Shown: positions 53,626-62,718, counted from the first letter of the stretch. The stretch is 64,000 nucleotides of DNA from Methanoculleus thermophilus (GCF_001571405.1 NZ_BCNX01000006.1:372001-436000), one strand, 5' to 3'. Made by a program: numbers and translations. The notes: generated from the letters alone by a model not told the origin.

Positions 53626-55225
53626 AGGGGCCGCCACGACCGTGGCCGATGTCCTGGTCTCTGAACTTGCCGCATGGGGGATCACCCTTTACTTCGGTAT
53701 CCCCGGAGCGTCGTCGCTCCCGCTCGTGGATGCGGTCAGGCGAAACCCTGACGCCCGGTATATCGTTGTCCGACACGAGCAGACCGCTGCCCTCGCAGCG
53801 TCTGCCTACAACAAGTTCACAGGAAAGATCGCGGTCTGTCTGACGATCGCCGGGCCCGGAGCGACGAATCTTGCCACCGGGCTATACGATGCAAAAGAAG
53901 ACCGGGCGAGTGTCCTCGCGCTCTCCGGTCAGGCGAAGACGCAGTATGCCGGCCCGGGCGGCATCCAGGAGATCGATCAGGACGCGTTTTTCCGGCCTAT
54001 TTCAGTCTTCAACAACACCGTTGCCGATCCAAAGACCGCGGTCAAGCTCCTGACGAGGGCCATCCGTTACGCCATCGTTGGGCGCGGTGTCGCCCAGCTC
54101 TCCATCCCGAACGATGTGCAGCGTGAACCCCTCGAGCCGTCCTACTGCGAACGCGAGACCTGCCTTCCCGAGGTCCGGGTTGCCCCGACCGACGAGGCCG
54201 TCAGGGCAGCGGTGGAGGTGATCGACGCCGCCCAACGGCCGGTCATTCTTGCGGGATTCGGGAGCATGAATGCAGCCGGAGCTCTCCTTGATCTCGCAAA
54301 GACGATCCAGGCTCCGATCGTCACCACCTTCCGGGCGAAGGGGGTCCTCCCCGAAGAGAATGAATGGGTTGCGGGGGTGCACGGGCCGCTCGGGACGCCG
54401 CATGCCCGTGCATTCGTCGAAGAGTCGGATCTTGTGATCGCCTGCGGTGCGAGTTTCTCGGACTTCACCGGGATCCCGTGGGAGAAACGGGTCGTCCATA
54501 TCGATATCGACCCGCTCCAGCTCGGCAAGCATCCGTTCACGGCCGCGGTCTGGGGGGACTGTGCCGTTGCCATACCCCGGATCCGGGAGCAGGTTCGGGC
54601 GCGGGATGACCCGTCGGTCAGGAAACGGCTCGCGGAGCAGAAACAAGCATGGTCCGAGCAGCTCGACCGGGAAGCCGATCCGAAAGCCGTACCTATTCGC
54701 CCGCCCTACATCATGAAGGTTCTCTCCGAGACCCTTCCTGAGGATGCGCTCATCTCTATTGATGTTGGGGAGAACCTCTGGTGGTTCGGGCGAAACTTCC
54801 GGATGAAGCGGCAACGGTTCGCGATGTCGGGCTACCTCGGGACGATGGGTTTCGGGCTTCCCGGGGCGATCGCCGCGAAGCTTGCCTATCCTGATGCGAC
54901 CGTCGTCTGCATCACCGGGGACGGGGGATTTTCCATGGTTATGGCTGACTTTGTCACGGCGGTCAAGTACGGCCTCCCCTTGGTCGTGGTGATCTTAAAC
55001 AACCATGAACTTGCCATGATCCGGGAGGAGCAGCGAGAAGCGAATTATCCGCCGTACGGCACCGAACTCACGAACCCCGACTATGCTCTCTATGCAGAGT
55101 CCTGCGGCGGCGCCGGGATTCGGGTGACCAGGCCTCTGGACCTCCCCGATGCAGTTCGGCGAGCACTCATGATGGACAAGCCCGTTGTAATAGATATCGA
55201 GACCGACCCGAAACGGTTTGAGTGA
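53606..55225 (+). CDS. Thiamine pyrophosphate-dependent enzyme (acetolactate synthase/pyruvate oxidase-like)
   Basis: 539 residues from ATG 53606, with GGGAGGC upstream. The N-terminal PYR domain has the catalytic-type Glu in VVRHEQTAALAASAY (about 52-66) and TIAGPGATNLATGLYDAKED. A central domain follows (about 190-340). The PP domain has the TPP/Mg motif GDGGFSMVMADF ... VVVILNN. Closest in style to pyruvate oxidase, but the substrate (pyruvate, 2-oxoacid, sulfopyruvate) cannot be decided. Overlap with rubredoxin suggests coupled expression and electron transfer. Confidence 0.83.
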   Translation: MKKTTSEGAATTVADVLVSELAAWGITLYFGIPGASSLPLVDAVRRNPDARYIVVRHEQTAALAASAYNKFTGKIAVCLTIAGPGATNLATGLYDAKEDRASVLALSGQAKTQYAGPGGIQEIDQDAFFRPISVFNNTVADPKTAVKLLTRAIRYAIVGRGVAQLSIPNDVQREPLEPSYCERETCLPEVRVAPTDEAVRAAVEVIDAAQRPVILAGFGSMNAAGALLDLAKTIQAPIVTTFRAKGVLPEENEWVAGVHGPLGTPHARAFVEESDLVIACGASFSDFTGIPWEKRVVHIDIDPLQLGKHPFTAAVWGDCAVAIPRIREQVRARDDPSVRKRLAEQKQAWSEQLDREADPKAVPIRPPYIMKVLSETLPEDALISIDVGENLWWFGRNFRMKRQRFAMSGYLGTMGFGLPGAIAAKLAYPDATVVCITGDGGFSMVMADFVTAVKYGLPLVVVILNNHELAMIREEQREANYPPYGTELTNPDYALYAESCGGAGIRVTRPLDLPDAVRRALMMDKPVVIDIETDPKRFE

Positions 55226-55260
55226 CTCCCTGGTGCACGAATCTTAGGGGTTGGGTTGCA

Positions 55261-55297
55261 GCGGGCATCGGGCGGGTGCGGCATGGTGCCCGCCCGA
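55261..55297 (+). other. GC-rich inverted repeat before the candidate RNA promoter
   Basis: TCGGGCGGG (55268-55276) pairs perfectly with CCCGCCCGA (55289-55297). A competing pairing, GCGGGCA (55261-55267) with TGCCCGC (55287-55293), shares the right arm. It may terminate the TPP-enzyme transcript or act as a switch; which role is unproven. Confidence 0.4.
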
Positions 55298-55301
55298 AAC
55301 C

Positions 55302-55307
55302 TATAAA
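55302..55307 (+). promoter_or_regulatory. TATA box upstream of the candidate structured RNA
   Basis: TATAAA preceded by the BRE-like CCCGAAACC lies in a GC-rich setting, so it stands out clearly. Transcription would start near 55330. Confidence 0.45.
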
Positions 55308-55319
55308 TGTCCCCCGCGG

Positions 55320-55530
55320 GAATGGGGTTCCGAGGGTAATGTGAACATCCCGGCCATAGATGCTGCATCCGCGGTCTCTGTGCCGGGTATATGCGGATCG
55401 CCGGACGTTGATCCGGGTGGGAGCACGGGAATTTGCTCCACGCTTAAGGGCTCCGTGGGTGCCCGTTCAATCATGGGCACCCATGGAGGGATGTGCAGTG
55501 AACCGGAACGCTCCGGTTCGCCGCTCTTCT
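55320..55530 (+). ncRNA. Candidate structured non-coding RNA with at least five hairpins
   Basis: A 368-base gap lies between the TPP enzyme and the convergent aquaporin. After its own TATA box it can form hairpins ATCCGC/GCGGAT (55367-55398), CCGGA/TCCGG (55401-55416) and GGAGCA/TGCTCC (55420-55439). A 14-pair stem with one G-U joins 55451-55464 to 55475-55488. GAACCGGA/TCCGGTTC (55500-55519) has a four-base loop, is extendable by two pairs, and is followed by a pyrimidine tail. No RNase P or SRP RNA signature (no conserved GGAAG or domain IV motif) was found. The alternative is a small protein from GTG 55341 ending at 55535, with no recognisable product. Confidence 0.4.
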
Positions 55531-55593
55531 TCTGACTGTTGAAAATTCATAGCGTCCAGTGAGGCGGACTGTTCAAAAATAATTGGAGTTTGG

Positions 55594-56337
55594 TTACTCC
55601 TCGCAGAGGTAGTCGTAGAGGAATGCGGCGAGCACAGCACCGACGATGGGGCCGATGATGTAGATCGGGAAGAACTCCCAGAGGCTCTGGCCGGCAAGCA
55701 GCCAGTCCCCAAGGAAGGGGCCGAACGTACGGGCGGGGTTTAACGATGCACCGGTCAGGTTCCCGACCGTCGTGATGATCCCCGCGACCGCGAGACCCAC
55801 CACAAGCCCGGCAAAGCCCGGCGTGGCCCGTTCGTCGACTGCGGCGCCCATGATGACGAGCATCAGGAGGAATGTTCCGATAGCCTCGATGACGATCGCC
55901 TGCAGGTAACCGATGCCGGGGAACGGCGTCGTCGCCCCAAGCCCGCCGATCGTGACGGCATCCGGGCCGACGACCCAGGCAAGGAGCAGGCTTGCTGCCG
56001 CGGCGCCGATCAGTTGCGCGACGATGTACGGGACGACGTCGCGGCCGGGGAGCCGGCGGGTCGCAAAGAGGGCTATCGTCACCGCCGGGTTGATGTGGCA
56101 CCCCGATATCCTCCCGAATGCGTAGATCGATCCGGCGATGGCGATACCGAAGGCGAGCCCGATCGCGAGCCAGTCTCCAAGCCCACCGAGCGCACCGATC
56201 CCTATGTTGAAGGGGGTCGCCGGGGTCGTCCCCGCAGCGAGCATCAGCGTGACGACCGCGGCGCCGGTACCGAAGAAGACGAGTATGAACATTCCGACGG
56301 CTTCGGCGAGGCAGCGTTTTCCAAGGGATATGGTCAT
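55594..56337 (-). CDS. aqpM: Aquaporin (MIP family water/glycerol channel)
   Basis: 247 residues, six membrane helices and two half-helices carrying the NPA motifs (GCHINPAVTIALF near 83-92; SLNPARTFGPF near 197-206). Arg follows the second NPA, as required for selectivity. The Methanothermobacter relative AqpM passes water and some glycerol. GGTGAAACC before the start is the ribosome site. A T6 run upstream separates it from the DUF2180 gene, so it may have its own promoter. Confidence 0.92.
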   Translation of the reverse strand: MTISLGKRCLAEAVGMFILVFFGTGAAVVTLMLAAGTTPATPFNIGIGALGGLGDWLAIGLAFGIAIAGSIYAFGRISGCHINPAVTIALFATRRLPGRDVVPYIVAQLIGAAAASLLLAWVVGPDAVTIGGLGATTPFPGIGYLQAIVIEAIGTFLLMLVIMGAAVDERATPGFAGLVVGLAVAGIITTVGNLTGASLNPARTFGPFLGDWLLAGQSLWEFFPIYIIGPIVGAVLAAFLYDYLCEE

Positions 56338-56400
56338 GGTTTCACCAGTACGTGAGATACTCCTTTTTGGTCTAGTCCAAAAAATGGGTTTTAAGTGCCT

Positions 56401-56610
56401 TTACTTCCCATACAGGGCGTTGTAGCACTCGGGACAGAGAATCCTCGGCAAGGGAGTCTTTACGCGTTTGCTTGGGAGCGGGTAGCCCCCCTCCCAGACA
56501 TCGATGTCCTTTCGGACGATATGATCCATGCAGAGTCCCATCCCGCAGACGATGCAGATCGCGACTGCATCGCTATCCTTCCCCTCAAGGGCGCAGTAGT
56601 AGCACTTCAT
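56401..56610 (-). CDS. DUF2180 family zinc-finger protein
   Basis: 69 residues: CYYCALEG, AICIVCGMGLCMDHIV and LCPECYNALYGK form a double zinc ribbon/RING-like arrangement with eight Cys/His ligands. Family found only in methanogenic archaea, beside DUF2193. Function unknown. It starts 14 bases after the DUF2193 stop in the same direction, so it is part of that operon. Confidence 0.85.
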   Translation of the reverse strand: MKCYYCALEGKDSDAVAICIVCGMGLCMDHIVRKDIDVWEGGYPLPSKRVKTPLPRILCPECYNALYGK

Positions 56611-56623
56611 GCCCTCTCTTCCT

Positions 56624-58123
56624 CTAGACCGCCTCTCTCCACTGGCAGTACGGGTGTCGCCGATCGACCAGACATGCCGAGGCGCAGTTCTTGCAGGCCC
56701 GCACCGGAGCGGCTGCCGTCTCCTTCTCGAGAGCGATGATGTTCGTCATCATCGTTGCAGTCACGGGCTCGCTCGTCAGGAGGCACGGGTAGTCGGCGAG
56801 GCTCATCAGGGCGGCGAACCGGACCGTTATGGCGCAGGCCGGGTAGACGTACCACTGCGGATTCATCAGCACTTCGTTCTTGCGGATGGGTGTAAGATCG
56901 ACGGGGTACTTGCCGACCCGGGGGATCAGTTCCTCGCCGGACCCGTTCGCGCCCCGTTCTGCCTTATCGAGGATCTTCCACCCGCGGTAGATCATGTCCA
57001 TGAAGTCGCAGTTGTGGAGTTCCACCGCCGCGCCCCGGTCGGGGTAGACCTGGACATAGTTGTGGAACCTCTTCGTGAGCAGGTCGACGACCATGGGGGC
57101 GTTGAACCCATCGAGTTCGAGGAGGTACTCAGCCGCTGCGGCCGAAGCACCGGTTGCAAGATTGAGGACGTCCCAGTAACTCTTGTAGGCATCGAGTGAG
57201 TTTCGCAGCGTCGACTCCATCACATCGGTGACCGCCTCGATCGTCGCCATCACGACGTCGTCCTTACACATGTTGAAGGTCGACTGGGCGATGTGGTGTG
57301 CGACATCGCCGACACTGTAGGCGGGAACGGTCAGGATGTTGCCGTAGTGGACACCATCATCGATGGCTGCCTTGACGGTCGTCTCCATCCGCCGACGGTA
57401 CTCGGCCATGTATTTCCTCGGGTCAAACGACGTCATCCCGGCTTCATCCATCAGCTCCGCCTGGGCTTCTACCGGTTCGCGGTAGAGTTTCTGCATGATC
57501 GCGATCTCTTTCTTCGTCGCCTCAGCGGGGGTATCCCCAGCTTCGAGGGCTTTAGAGAAGGCGTCGCCGAGCCCGTAGGAGGTGTTCATACCCCAAGATT
57601 TGGCGGCGAGAATGGCGCGCTTGTGCTCGACCGGGATATCGGTCTTCTGGAGTATGCGGTTCACCACGTTGCTCGTGCTCCCCGGCATCAGAGCGAAATC
57701 GACGACGCAGGTAGGACCGTAGAACCCGCCGTAGTGGCGCACCGATTCCAGACCGATCAGGGCCTCTGCATCGGCGATTGCCTGGATGAATGTATCAACG
57801 CTCTTTGCGAACGCTTCGTCCTGATCCTTTAAGATCTCAAGCACCACGGGTGTCTGGTAGTGCTCGACGAAGGGGTCGTCTTCGGGACGGACTGTCTTTG
57901 TGAGGCTCTTGAGGATCTCGTAGTGCGAGACTACCGAGTTCTTGTGGAGGTCGATGACTGCTTGGCTCTGGTCCCCGATCGCCGTCATCTTCTTCGCCAC
58001 GTCGACGTAGGGTTTCGTGTCCTCGATGACGAACTTCTGACCGCGTTTCGCCCTTACCGTCTCCACGTCCGCCCGCTGGGCGGCCATGGCCTCATTTATC
58101 ATCTTTTCGTAGAGTTCTCTCAT
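56624..58123 (-). CDS. DUF2193 family methanogen protein
   Basis: 499 residues, helical, with a C-terminal cysteine motif (ACKNCASACLVDRRHPYC) that could bind a metal or Fe-S cluster, and scattered Cys residues (GPTCVVDFA; FNMCKDDVV). The family is restricted to methanogens and no activity is known. A two-hairpin leader of about 220 bases precedes it, and a TATA box is on the minus strand at 58371-58378. Forms an operon with DUF2180. The start is set by GGTGAT at 58130-58135. Confidence 0.88.
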   Translation of the reverse strand: MRELYEKMINEAMAAQRADVETVRAKRGQKFVIEDTKPYVDVAKKMTAIGDQSQAVIDLHKNSVVSHYEILKSLTKTVRPEDDPFVEHYQTPVVLEILKDQDEAFAKSVDTFIQAIADAEALIGLESVRHYGGFYGPTCVVDFALMPGSTSNVVNRILQKTDIPVEHKRAILAAKSWGMNTSYGLGDAFSKALEAGDTPAEATKKEIAIMQKLYREPVEAQAELMDEAGMTSFDPRKYMAEYRRRMETTVKAAIDDGVHYGNILTVPAYSVGDVAHHIAQSTFNMCKDDVVMATIEAVTDVMESTLRNSLDAYKSYWDVLNLATGASAAAAEYLLELDGFNAPMVVDLLTKRFHNYVQVYPDRGAAVELHNCDFMDMIYRGWKILDKAERGANGSGEELIPRVGKYPVDLTPIRKNEVLMNPQWYVYPACAITVRFAALMSLADYPCLLTSEPVTATMMTNIIALEKETAAAPVRACKNCASACLVDRRHPYCQWREAV

Positions 58124-58487
58124 ATACGATCACCTGGTAACTTCCACTGTCCGGTCTTCGGACAGTCAGTCTGAATGTGCGATACATACGGGGGTCCCTG
58201 CTGGACCCCCGGAGTCCGGCAGACAATTCCCAGGAGGGAGAATGCTGACAGTTGCTTGGGATACTGGAGCGGGATTGAAATTTCGGAAATACGGTATCGG
58301 CCCGTGCACCCTCCCTCTCGCCTTCGAATCCCGATAGATACTCGTCGATCGGTGACTTGGGTCGTTTAAGGATATATGTTTTGTGTCGTAGTCCGGGCTC
58401 AGGGCTCCTCTTAGAAAAAAAAGTCATTCCGGGCCATCGATTTTTCTTTGATCTTCGGCCCCGTCGCTTAATGCCATTCCTCAAGTA
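58124..58487 (-). other. 364-base gap holding the structured 5' leader of DUF2193 and the FEN1 terminator
   Basis: Transcribed on the minus strand from near 58345 (TATA at 58371-58378). Hairpins: C89-G211 stem (58189-58197 with 58203-58211; GGGGGTCC type arms, 9 pairs, 5-base loop) and 58146-58153 with 58159-58166 (ACTGTCCG/CGGACAGT, 8 pairs, 5-base loop), the second ending about 22 bases before the start codon. The run of eight to nine A at 58414-58422 is a T run on the minus strand and probably ends the FEN1 mRNA. No known riboswitch was recognised. Confidence 0.45.
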
Positions 58488-59489
58488 TCAAAACCAGGCA
58501 TCCAGGGTCTTCTGCGCCGCCTTCACCGAGACCTTGGCGAGAGCGCTTCTGACGCGGTCTTCGGAGAAGTCGTAGCGCCCGCAGAGCATCTCAACGACCC
58601 CCTCCACGTCCGGAGCCCTCCACTCGAGGGTGTAATCGTCGGTGACCGGAGGGCTAAGGAAGAACTCCCGAATTGGATCGGGATCGAACTCGGGCTGCTT
58701 TTCGGCTATCACCGAGTCAAACGCGCCGCTTCGCACGATCTTCAGGGCCGTCTTGCCCCCGATGCCCCGGATGCCCGGGTTAAAGTCCGTTCCTACCAGG
58801 ATCCCGATCTCGATCAACTGCTCCCTTGTCACGCCCAGGCATTTTTGGAGGGCTGATAAGACGATTCGTTCGGGATTCACCGTGATCGTCCGCCCTCTGA
58901 TCTTTCGCCGGCCGCTGACCGTGAGGTTCCTCACCAGGACCGGAGAGCCGAAGAGGAGCGAGTCGTAGTCCTGGGAGACGGAGTAGGTGACCTTCCCTTC
59001 CTGAACCATGTATGCTGCCTGCGCCTCGCCCTCGCTTGGCGCCTGCACCCAGGGGATCCCGAGCAGGTCGAGGAGTTCATGGGACGACGTGATGACATGG
59101 CTGTCGATCCGGGATGATGCGCTTGCCTGCCGGTAAGCCTCCTCCATGTCTCCCTCCCGGAGCGCTGCCTTCCAGGCCTCGTCGGCCTTTGTGCGGGCGA
59201 GGCGCCGCTCTTCAATCGTCTCCTGTTTGAATTCCGGCGGTTTTCCATCAAAGACAAAGACGGGTTTGATGCCCATCTCCAGGAAGTTGACCGTTCGAAA
59301 GAGGATACCGGAGAGATGCGATGTGATCTCTCCTGCATCATTCATTAACGGAGTCCCGTCGGGCTGCCGGATGATCGAGAGGAACTGATAAAGCGCGTTG
59401 TGCGCATCCACTGCCGCAGTGCCGGAGAGTTCATCCCACGTCAGCGTCTCTTTACAGTCTGCCAGGATATCGCGGATAGCAACGCCCAT
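58488..59489 (-). CDS. fen: Flap endonuclease 1 (FEN1/XPG family)
   Basis: 333 residues. N-region metal ligand in [14 protein letters not shown] (about 26-39), [12 protein letters not shown] with the second Asp, [15 protein letters not shown] with the acidic pair and YDSLLFGSP; a helix-hairpin-helix follows with [24 protein letters not shown]. The C-terminus ends [11 protein letters not shown], a PCNA-binding (PIP) box. Removes 5' flaps in lagging-strand maturation and repair. Confidence 0.96.
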   Translation of the reverse strand: MGVAIRDILADCKETLTWDELSGTAAVDAHNALYQFLSIIRQPDGTPLMNDAGEITSHLSGILFRTVNFLEMGIKPVFVFDGKPPEFKQETIEERRLARTKADEAWKAALREGDMEEAYRQASASSRIDSHVITSSHELLDLLGIPWVQAPSEGEAQAAYMVQEGKVTYSVSQDYDSLLFGSPVLVRNLTVSGRRKIRGRTITVNPERIVLSALQKCLGVTREQLIEIGILVGTDFNPGIRGIGGKTALKIVRSGAFDSVIAEKQPEFDPDPIREFFLSPPVTDDYTLEWRAPDVEGVVEMLCGRYDFSEDRVRSALAKVSVKAAQKTLDAWF

Positions 59490-59538
59490 GATACCTTACT
59501 CATGAGAAGGGAAGAGGCCATTAAGGTGGCGATCCGTA

Positions 59539-59853
59539 TTACCGGTACATCCGCCGGGAGAGCCCGTCGACGATCTCTTCGATGTGGCTCACGGTATTCT
59601 CGTATTTGGCCGTCATCGTCTTCCCCATCTCTTCCATATTCACCCGTATGGTGCGCTCCCGCTGTGTGATACTCTCTTCAAGGCTCACAATCTTCATACC
59701 GAGCGAGATGAGCAACCCTCCAAGGGAGAGCATCATGAACGTTGCGGCAATCGCTATCGTCAGATCCTGCCAGAACCGCATGACCAGCACAACGGTCGAG
59801 ATCACCATCACGATAGTGAGAACAATGTCGATGATGAGTTCGCGAATCTCCAT
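59539..59853 (-). CDS. Small membrane protein with two helices and coiled coil
   Basis: 104 residues: hydrophobic segments at about 5-25 (LIIDIVLTIVMVISTVVLVM) and 32-53 (IAIAATFMMLSLGGLLISLG), then a charged helix (LEESITQRERTIRVNMEEMG) ending in HIEEIVDGLSRR. Unrecognised family; topology suggests membrane assembly. Divergent from the presenilin gene. Confidence 0.65.
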   Translation of the reverse strand: MEIRELIIDIVLTIVMVISTVVLVMRFWQDLTIAIAATFMMLSLGGLLISLGMKIVSLEESITQRERTIRVNMEEMGKTMTAKYENTVSHIEEIVDGLSRRMYR

Positions 59854-59910
59854 ATTTTAAAGTGATGAGGATGCATTAATTAACCTACCTAAAGTGAATG
59901 GAGTCCTGTT

Positions 59911-60822
59911 ATGAAGATACGCGACTGGCTGCCAATTCTCGGGATGCCCATCATGCTCCTTGCCGTCCAGATCCTTGCTATCGTACTCGTCATGCCCATG
60001 CAGGCGGCAGGGCTTGTGGCGTTCGAAGACCCAGAGTCGGTCGCAAATCCCCTGTTTTTCATAGGGATACTGCTTGTATTCACACTCTTTCTGCTCCTCC
60101 TGATGCGGTTTGGAGGGCAGCGCTTCATTGCCGTCATCGTCGGTTTTGCGCTCTTTATGACCTTCCTCTACATCTTTTCGTCACTCTCCCTCCTCGTGCT
60201 CGGGACCACTGATGCTGCGGCTATTGTCGCGCTCGTCGGCGCAGGAGCCGCGACGGCGCTCCTCTACTTCTACCCTGAATGGTACGTCATCGATATTCTT
60301 GGCGTCCTGATATCCGCGGGCGTAGCTTCCATATTCGGGATATCTCTCGCAATTCTACCGGTGCTCGTGCTGCTCGTGTTGCTCGCGGTCTACGATGCCG
60401 TATCGGTCTATCGGACAAAGCATATGATTACGCTTGCCGAAGGCGTCCTCAAGACAAAAGCGCCCATCATGGTCGTGGTCCCGAAGAGAGCGGACTACTC
60501 GTTCCGGCGGGAGGGCCTCACTATGACGGAAGGGGAAGAGCGCGGCGCGTATCTCATGGGGATGGGCGACCTCATCATGCCCTCCATCCTCGTCGCGTCC
60601 TCGCATACGTTTGCAGGCGCCCCCCCGGTCCTCTGGATCCTCTCCGCCCCGACGATCGGCGCGATGGCGGGCTCGCTCGCCGGCCTTGCCGTGCTGCTCT
60701 TCTTCGTCAACAAGGGCAAACCCCAGGCGGGGCTGCCGCCGCTAAACGGCGGTGCTATTGCTGGTTTTCTGATTGGAGCGGTCCTCGCGGGCTCGCTTTC
60801 TTGGATTCCTTTCGGTATGTGA
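59911..60822 (+). CDS. Presenilin-type intramembrane aspartyl protease (PSH)
   Basis: 303 residues with nine membrane segments. Catalytic Asp residues are D162 (LAVYDAVSVYRTKHM) and D220 (LMGMGDLIMPSIL, the GxGD motif). The PAL-like region reads LPPLNGGAIAGF instead of canonical PAL. The enzyme clips signal peptides or membrane proteins within the bilayer. Preceded by GGAGTCCT; its C-terminal coding end overlaps the convergent GTPase gene by 68 bases. Confidence 0.88.
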   Translation: MKIRDWLPILGMPIMLLAVQILAIVLVMPMQAAGLVAFEDPESVANPLFFIGILLVFTLFLLLLMRFGGQRFIAVIVGFALFMTFLYIFSSLSLLVLGTTDAAAIVALVGAGAATALLYFYPEWYVIDILGVLISAGVASIFGISLAILPVLVLLVLLAVYDAVSVYRTKHMITLAEGVLKTKAPIMVVVPKRADYSFRREGLTMTEGEERGAYLMGMGDLIMPSILVASSHTFAGAPPVLWILSAPTIGAMAGSLAGLAVLLFFVNKGKPQAGLPPLNGGAIAGFLIGAVLAGSLSWIPFGM

Positions 60823-61744
60823 GCAAGAGGTCGAGGACCTCGTCCACCCCCTCGCCGGTGAGGGTGGACATCGTCGGGTATCCTTCGATTGCGCGGATAT
60901 CCGCCTTGTTTACGACCGTGAGAATCGGAACCTCGACAAGCCGGCGGATCTCGTCCAAGAGTCGGACCTGGTTCTCTATCGAGTATCCGCAGTGTTCGCT
61001 TGTATCAATGATGAAGAGGACGAGATCGGCCGTGTTGATGATGGCGCTCACCGCTTGCCGCTCGATGGGGTTCCTCTCCTCCGCCGGGCGCTCGAGGACT
61101 CCGGGCGTATCGATGAACTGGATTCGTTCGTGTCTCCCGATATCGCGGTGGCCAACGATGATCCCCTTGGTGGTGAAGGGATATGCCGCAATCTCTGGCT
61201 CCGCCGTGGAGACAAGCCTGATGAACGAGGATTTCCCGACGTTCGGAAACCCTGCCACCACGATGGTGAACTCATCTTCGCTCACGTGCGGGAGTTTGCG
61301 CAGGATGTTTCGGGCTTCGTTTAAGAATATGAGGTCATCTTCCACCTGATGGACGATGGAGGCGATGCGGGCAACGGCCTGCCGCCGTTTCCGGTCAGTC
61401 TCCCCTCCTGACCGCATACTGCGGGCATAACCGGAGCCGACGGTCCTGGCCTGGTCGGCCGCCCAGGAGACGGCGCCGAGGGACTTTTTAATCCGGTCGA
61501 GGGAGATGAGGATATCGGCCACCTCGCGGTAGAAGGGAGGGAGGCGCTCGAAACTCGGAAACGAACTGACCACGCTCTTCAACTTATCGTGGATGGCGCT
61601 CGCGACCGCTCTCACAAACTCCTCGTTTGCTCTATCGACATTTGTCTTCAGTTTCTTCTTGGCAGCTGCCCTGCGAAGACTGCGGTCGAGCACTTCGTCC
61701 GCTGTCGGAACGGTCGGGATAGTTTCGAATTCCACTGCAAGCAC
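60755..61744 (-). CDS. NOG1-family ribosome-associated GTPase
   Basis: 329 residues. N-terminal helical domain (1-155) of the NOG1 type with FYREVADILISLDRIKKSL and VARIASIVHQVEDDLIFLNEAR. G domain: G1 GFPNVGKSS (about 170), G3 FIDTPGVLERP, G4 NKAD, with AAYPFTTKGIIVGH as switch I. It assists 50S assembly in archaea and eukaryotes. Tail-to-tail overlap with the presenilin gene. TATA-like TTTAAAT is upstream near 61756. Confidence 0.9.
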   Translation of the reverse strand: MLAVEFETIPTVPTADEVLDRSLRRAAAKKKLKTNVDRANEEFVRAVASAIHDKLKSVVSSFPSFERLPPFYREVADILISLDRIKKSLGAVSWAADQARTVGSGYARSMRSGGETDRKRRQAVARIASIVHQVEDDLIFLNEARNILRKLPHVSEDEFTIVVAGFPNVGKSSFIRLVSTAEPEIAAYPFTTKGIIVGHRDIGRHERIQFIDTPGVLERPAEERNPIERQAVSAIINTADLVLFIIDTSEHCGYSIENQVRLLDEIRRLVEVPILTVVNKADIRAIEGYPTMSTLTGEGVDEVLDLLLTYRKESKKASPRGPLQSENQQ

Positions 61745-61783
61745 AACCTAATGTATTTAAACAACATATTATGACTGATAACT

Positions 61784-62665
61784 ATGGATCTCTCTCCGAT
61801 TCAGAAGGACATCTTGATTACTTTAATTACTCTATATCATCAGTCCTCCCACTCTATAAAAGGTGAGGAGATCGCGGATGTACTGAAGCGCAACCCCGGT
61901 ACTGTTCGCAACCAGATGCAGGCATTAAAAGCATTGGGGCTTGTCGACGGCGTGCCCGGCCCCAAAGGCGGTTACAGCCCGACTGCACGTGCATACAAGG
62001 AACTGAATCTGGGAGACCTCGAGCACCAGTCCGAGGTGCCGATCTTTCGCGACGGTGAGAAGGTGAAGGGTGTCCGGGTCGCTGAGCTCGATTTCACCAC
62101 TCTCTGCCATCCGGACCTCTGCCACGCGATGGTCCGGATCATCGGGAGCGTGAAACTCTTCCGTGTCGGGGATATGGTCTCTATCGGGCCCACACCGGTG
62201 AATAAACTCCTTGTCCGGGGTGAGGTCTATGGAATGGATGAAAACCTGCAGGCGCTTCTTATCAGCGTCGCGGAGATGATATCCCTTCCGAAACAGGCGA
62301 TCAAGCACTACATGAGCACACCGCTTCTGACCCTGCCGGTCTCCGCCACCCTTCGTGACGCAGTTCACCTCTTTAATCTCCACCGTATCCACGGTGCCCC
62401 GGTGATTGGGGATAATGGCGATCTTGCGGGCATCGTGACGCTGAGCGATATCGCTCGCGCTCTGGACGAAGGGTTGAGTATGGATGCGCCCGTTGCACAG
62501 ATTATGACCCCCGATGTGGTGATGGTGCCGTCATCAATCCGACTCTACGAACTCGTTAGACGATTCAAAGAACGAGAGATTGGGAGATTGATTGTAGTCG
62601 AGGATGGTAAGCCCGTTGGGATCGTTACTCAGACCGATATTATTCGGGTCTTTCCCTCACTTTGA
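61784..62665 (+). CDS. Winged-helix regulator with C-terminal CBS pair
   Basis: 293 residues. N-terminal winged helix (about 1-70; SIKGEEIADVLKRNPGTVRNQMQALKALGLVDG) and a central domain (75-165) with PIFRDGEKVKGVRVAELDF. The CBS pair is at 170-293 (YMSTPLLTLPV, IHGAPVIGDNGDLAGIVTLSD; IMTPDVVMV, GRLIVVEDGKPVGIVTQTDI). A methanogen-type DNA-binding sensor of an adenosine nucleotide or SAM-like ligand. Target genes unknown; the histone gene lies 144 bases downstream. Confidence 0.86.
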   Translation: MDLSPIQKDILITLITLYHQSSHSIKGEEIADVLKRNPGTVRNQMQALKALGLVDGVPGPKGGYSPTARAYKELNLGDLEHQSEVPIFRDGEKVKGVRVAELDFTTLCHPDLCHAMVRIIGSVKLFRVGDMVSIGPTPVNKLLVRGEVYGMDENLQALLISVAEMISLPKQAIKHYMSTPLLTLPVSATLRDAVHLFNLHRIHGAPVIGDNGDLAGIVTLSDIARALDEGLSMDAPVAQIMTPDVVMVPSSIRLYELVRRFKEREIGRLIVVEDGKPVGIVTQTDIIRVFPSL

Positions 62666-62718
62666 TACCCTCCCCGTTCTGAATTTGTCACTTCAACCCC
62701 TCTGCTGACGGATAAGTA

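Noticed and set aside
55320-55530. RNase P RNA or SRP RNA
   Set aside because: The conserved cores (RNase P GGAAG and ACAGA-type elements; SRP domain IV GGAAG/AGCAG loop) are missing.
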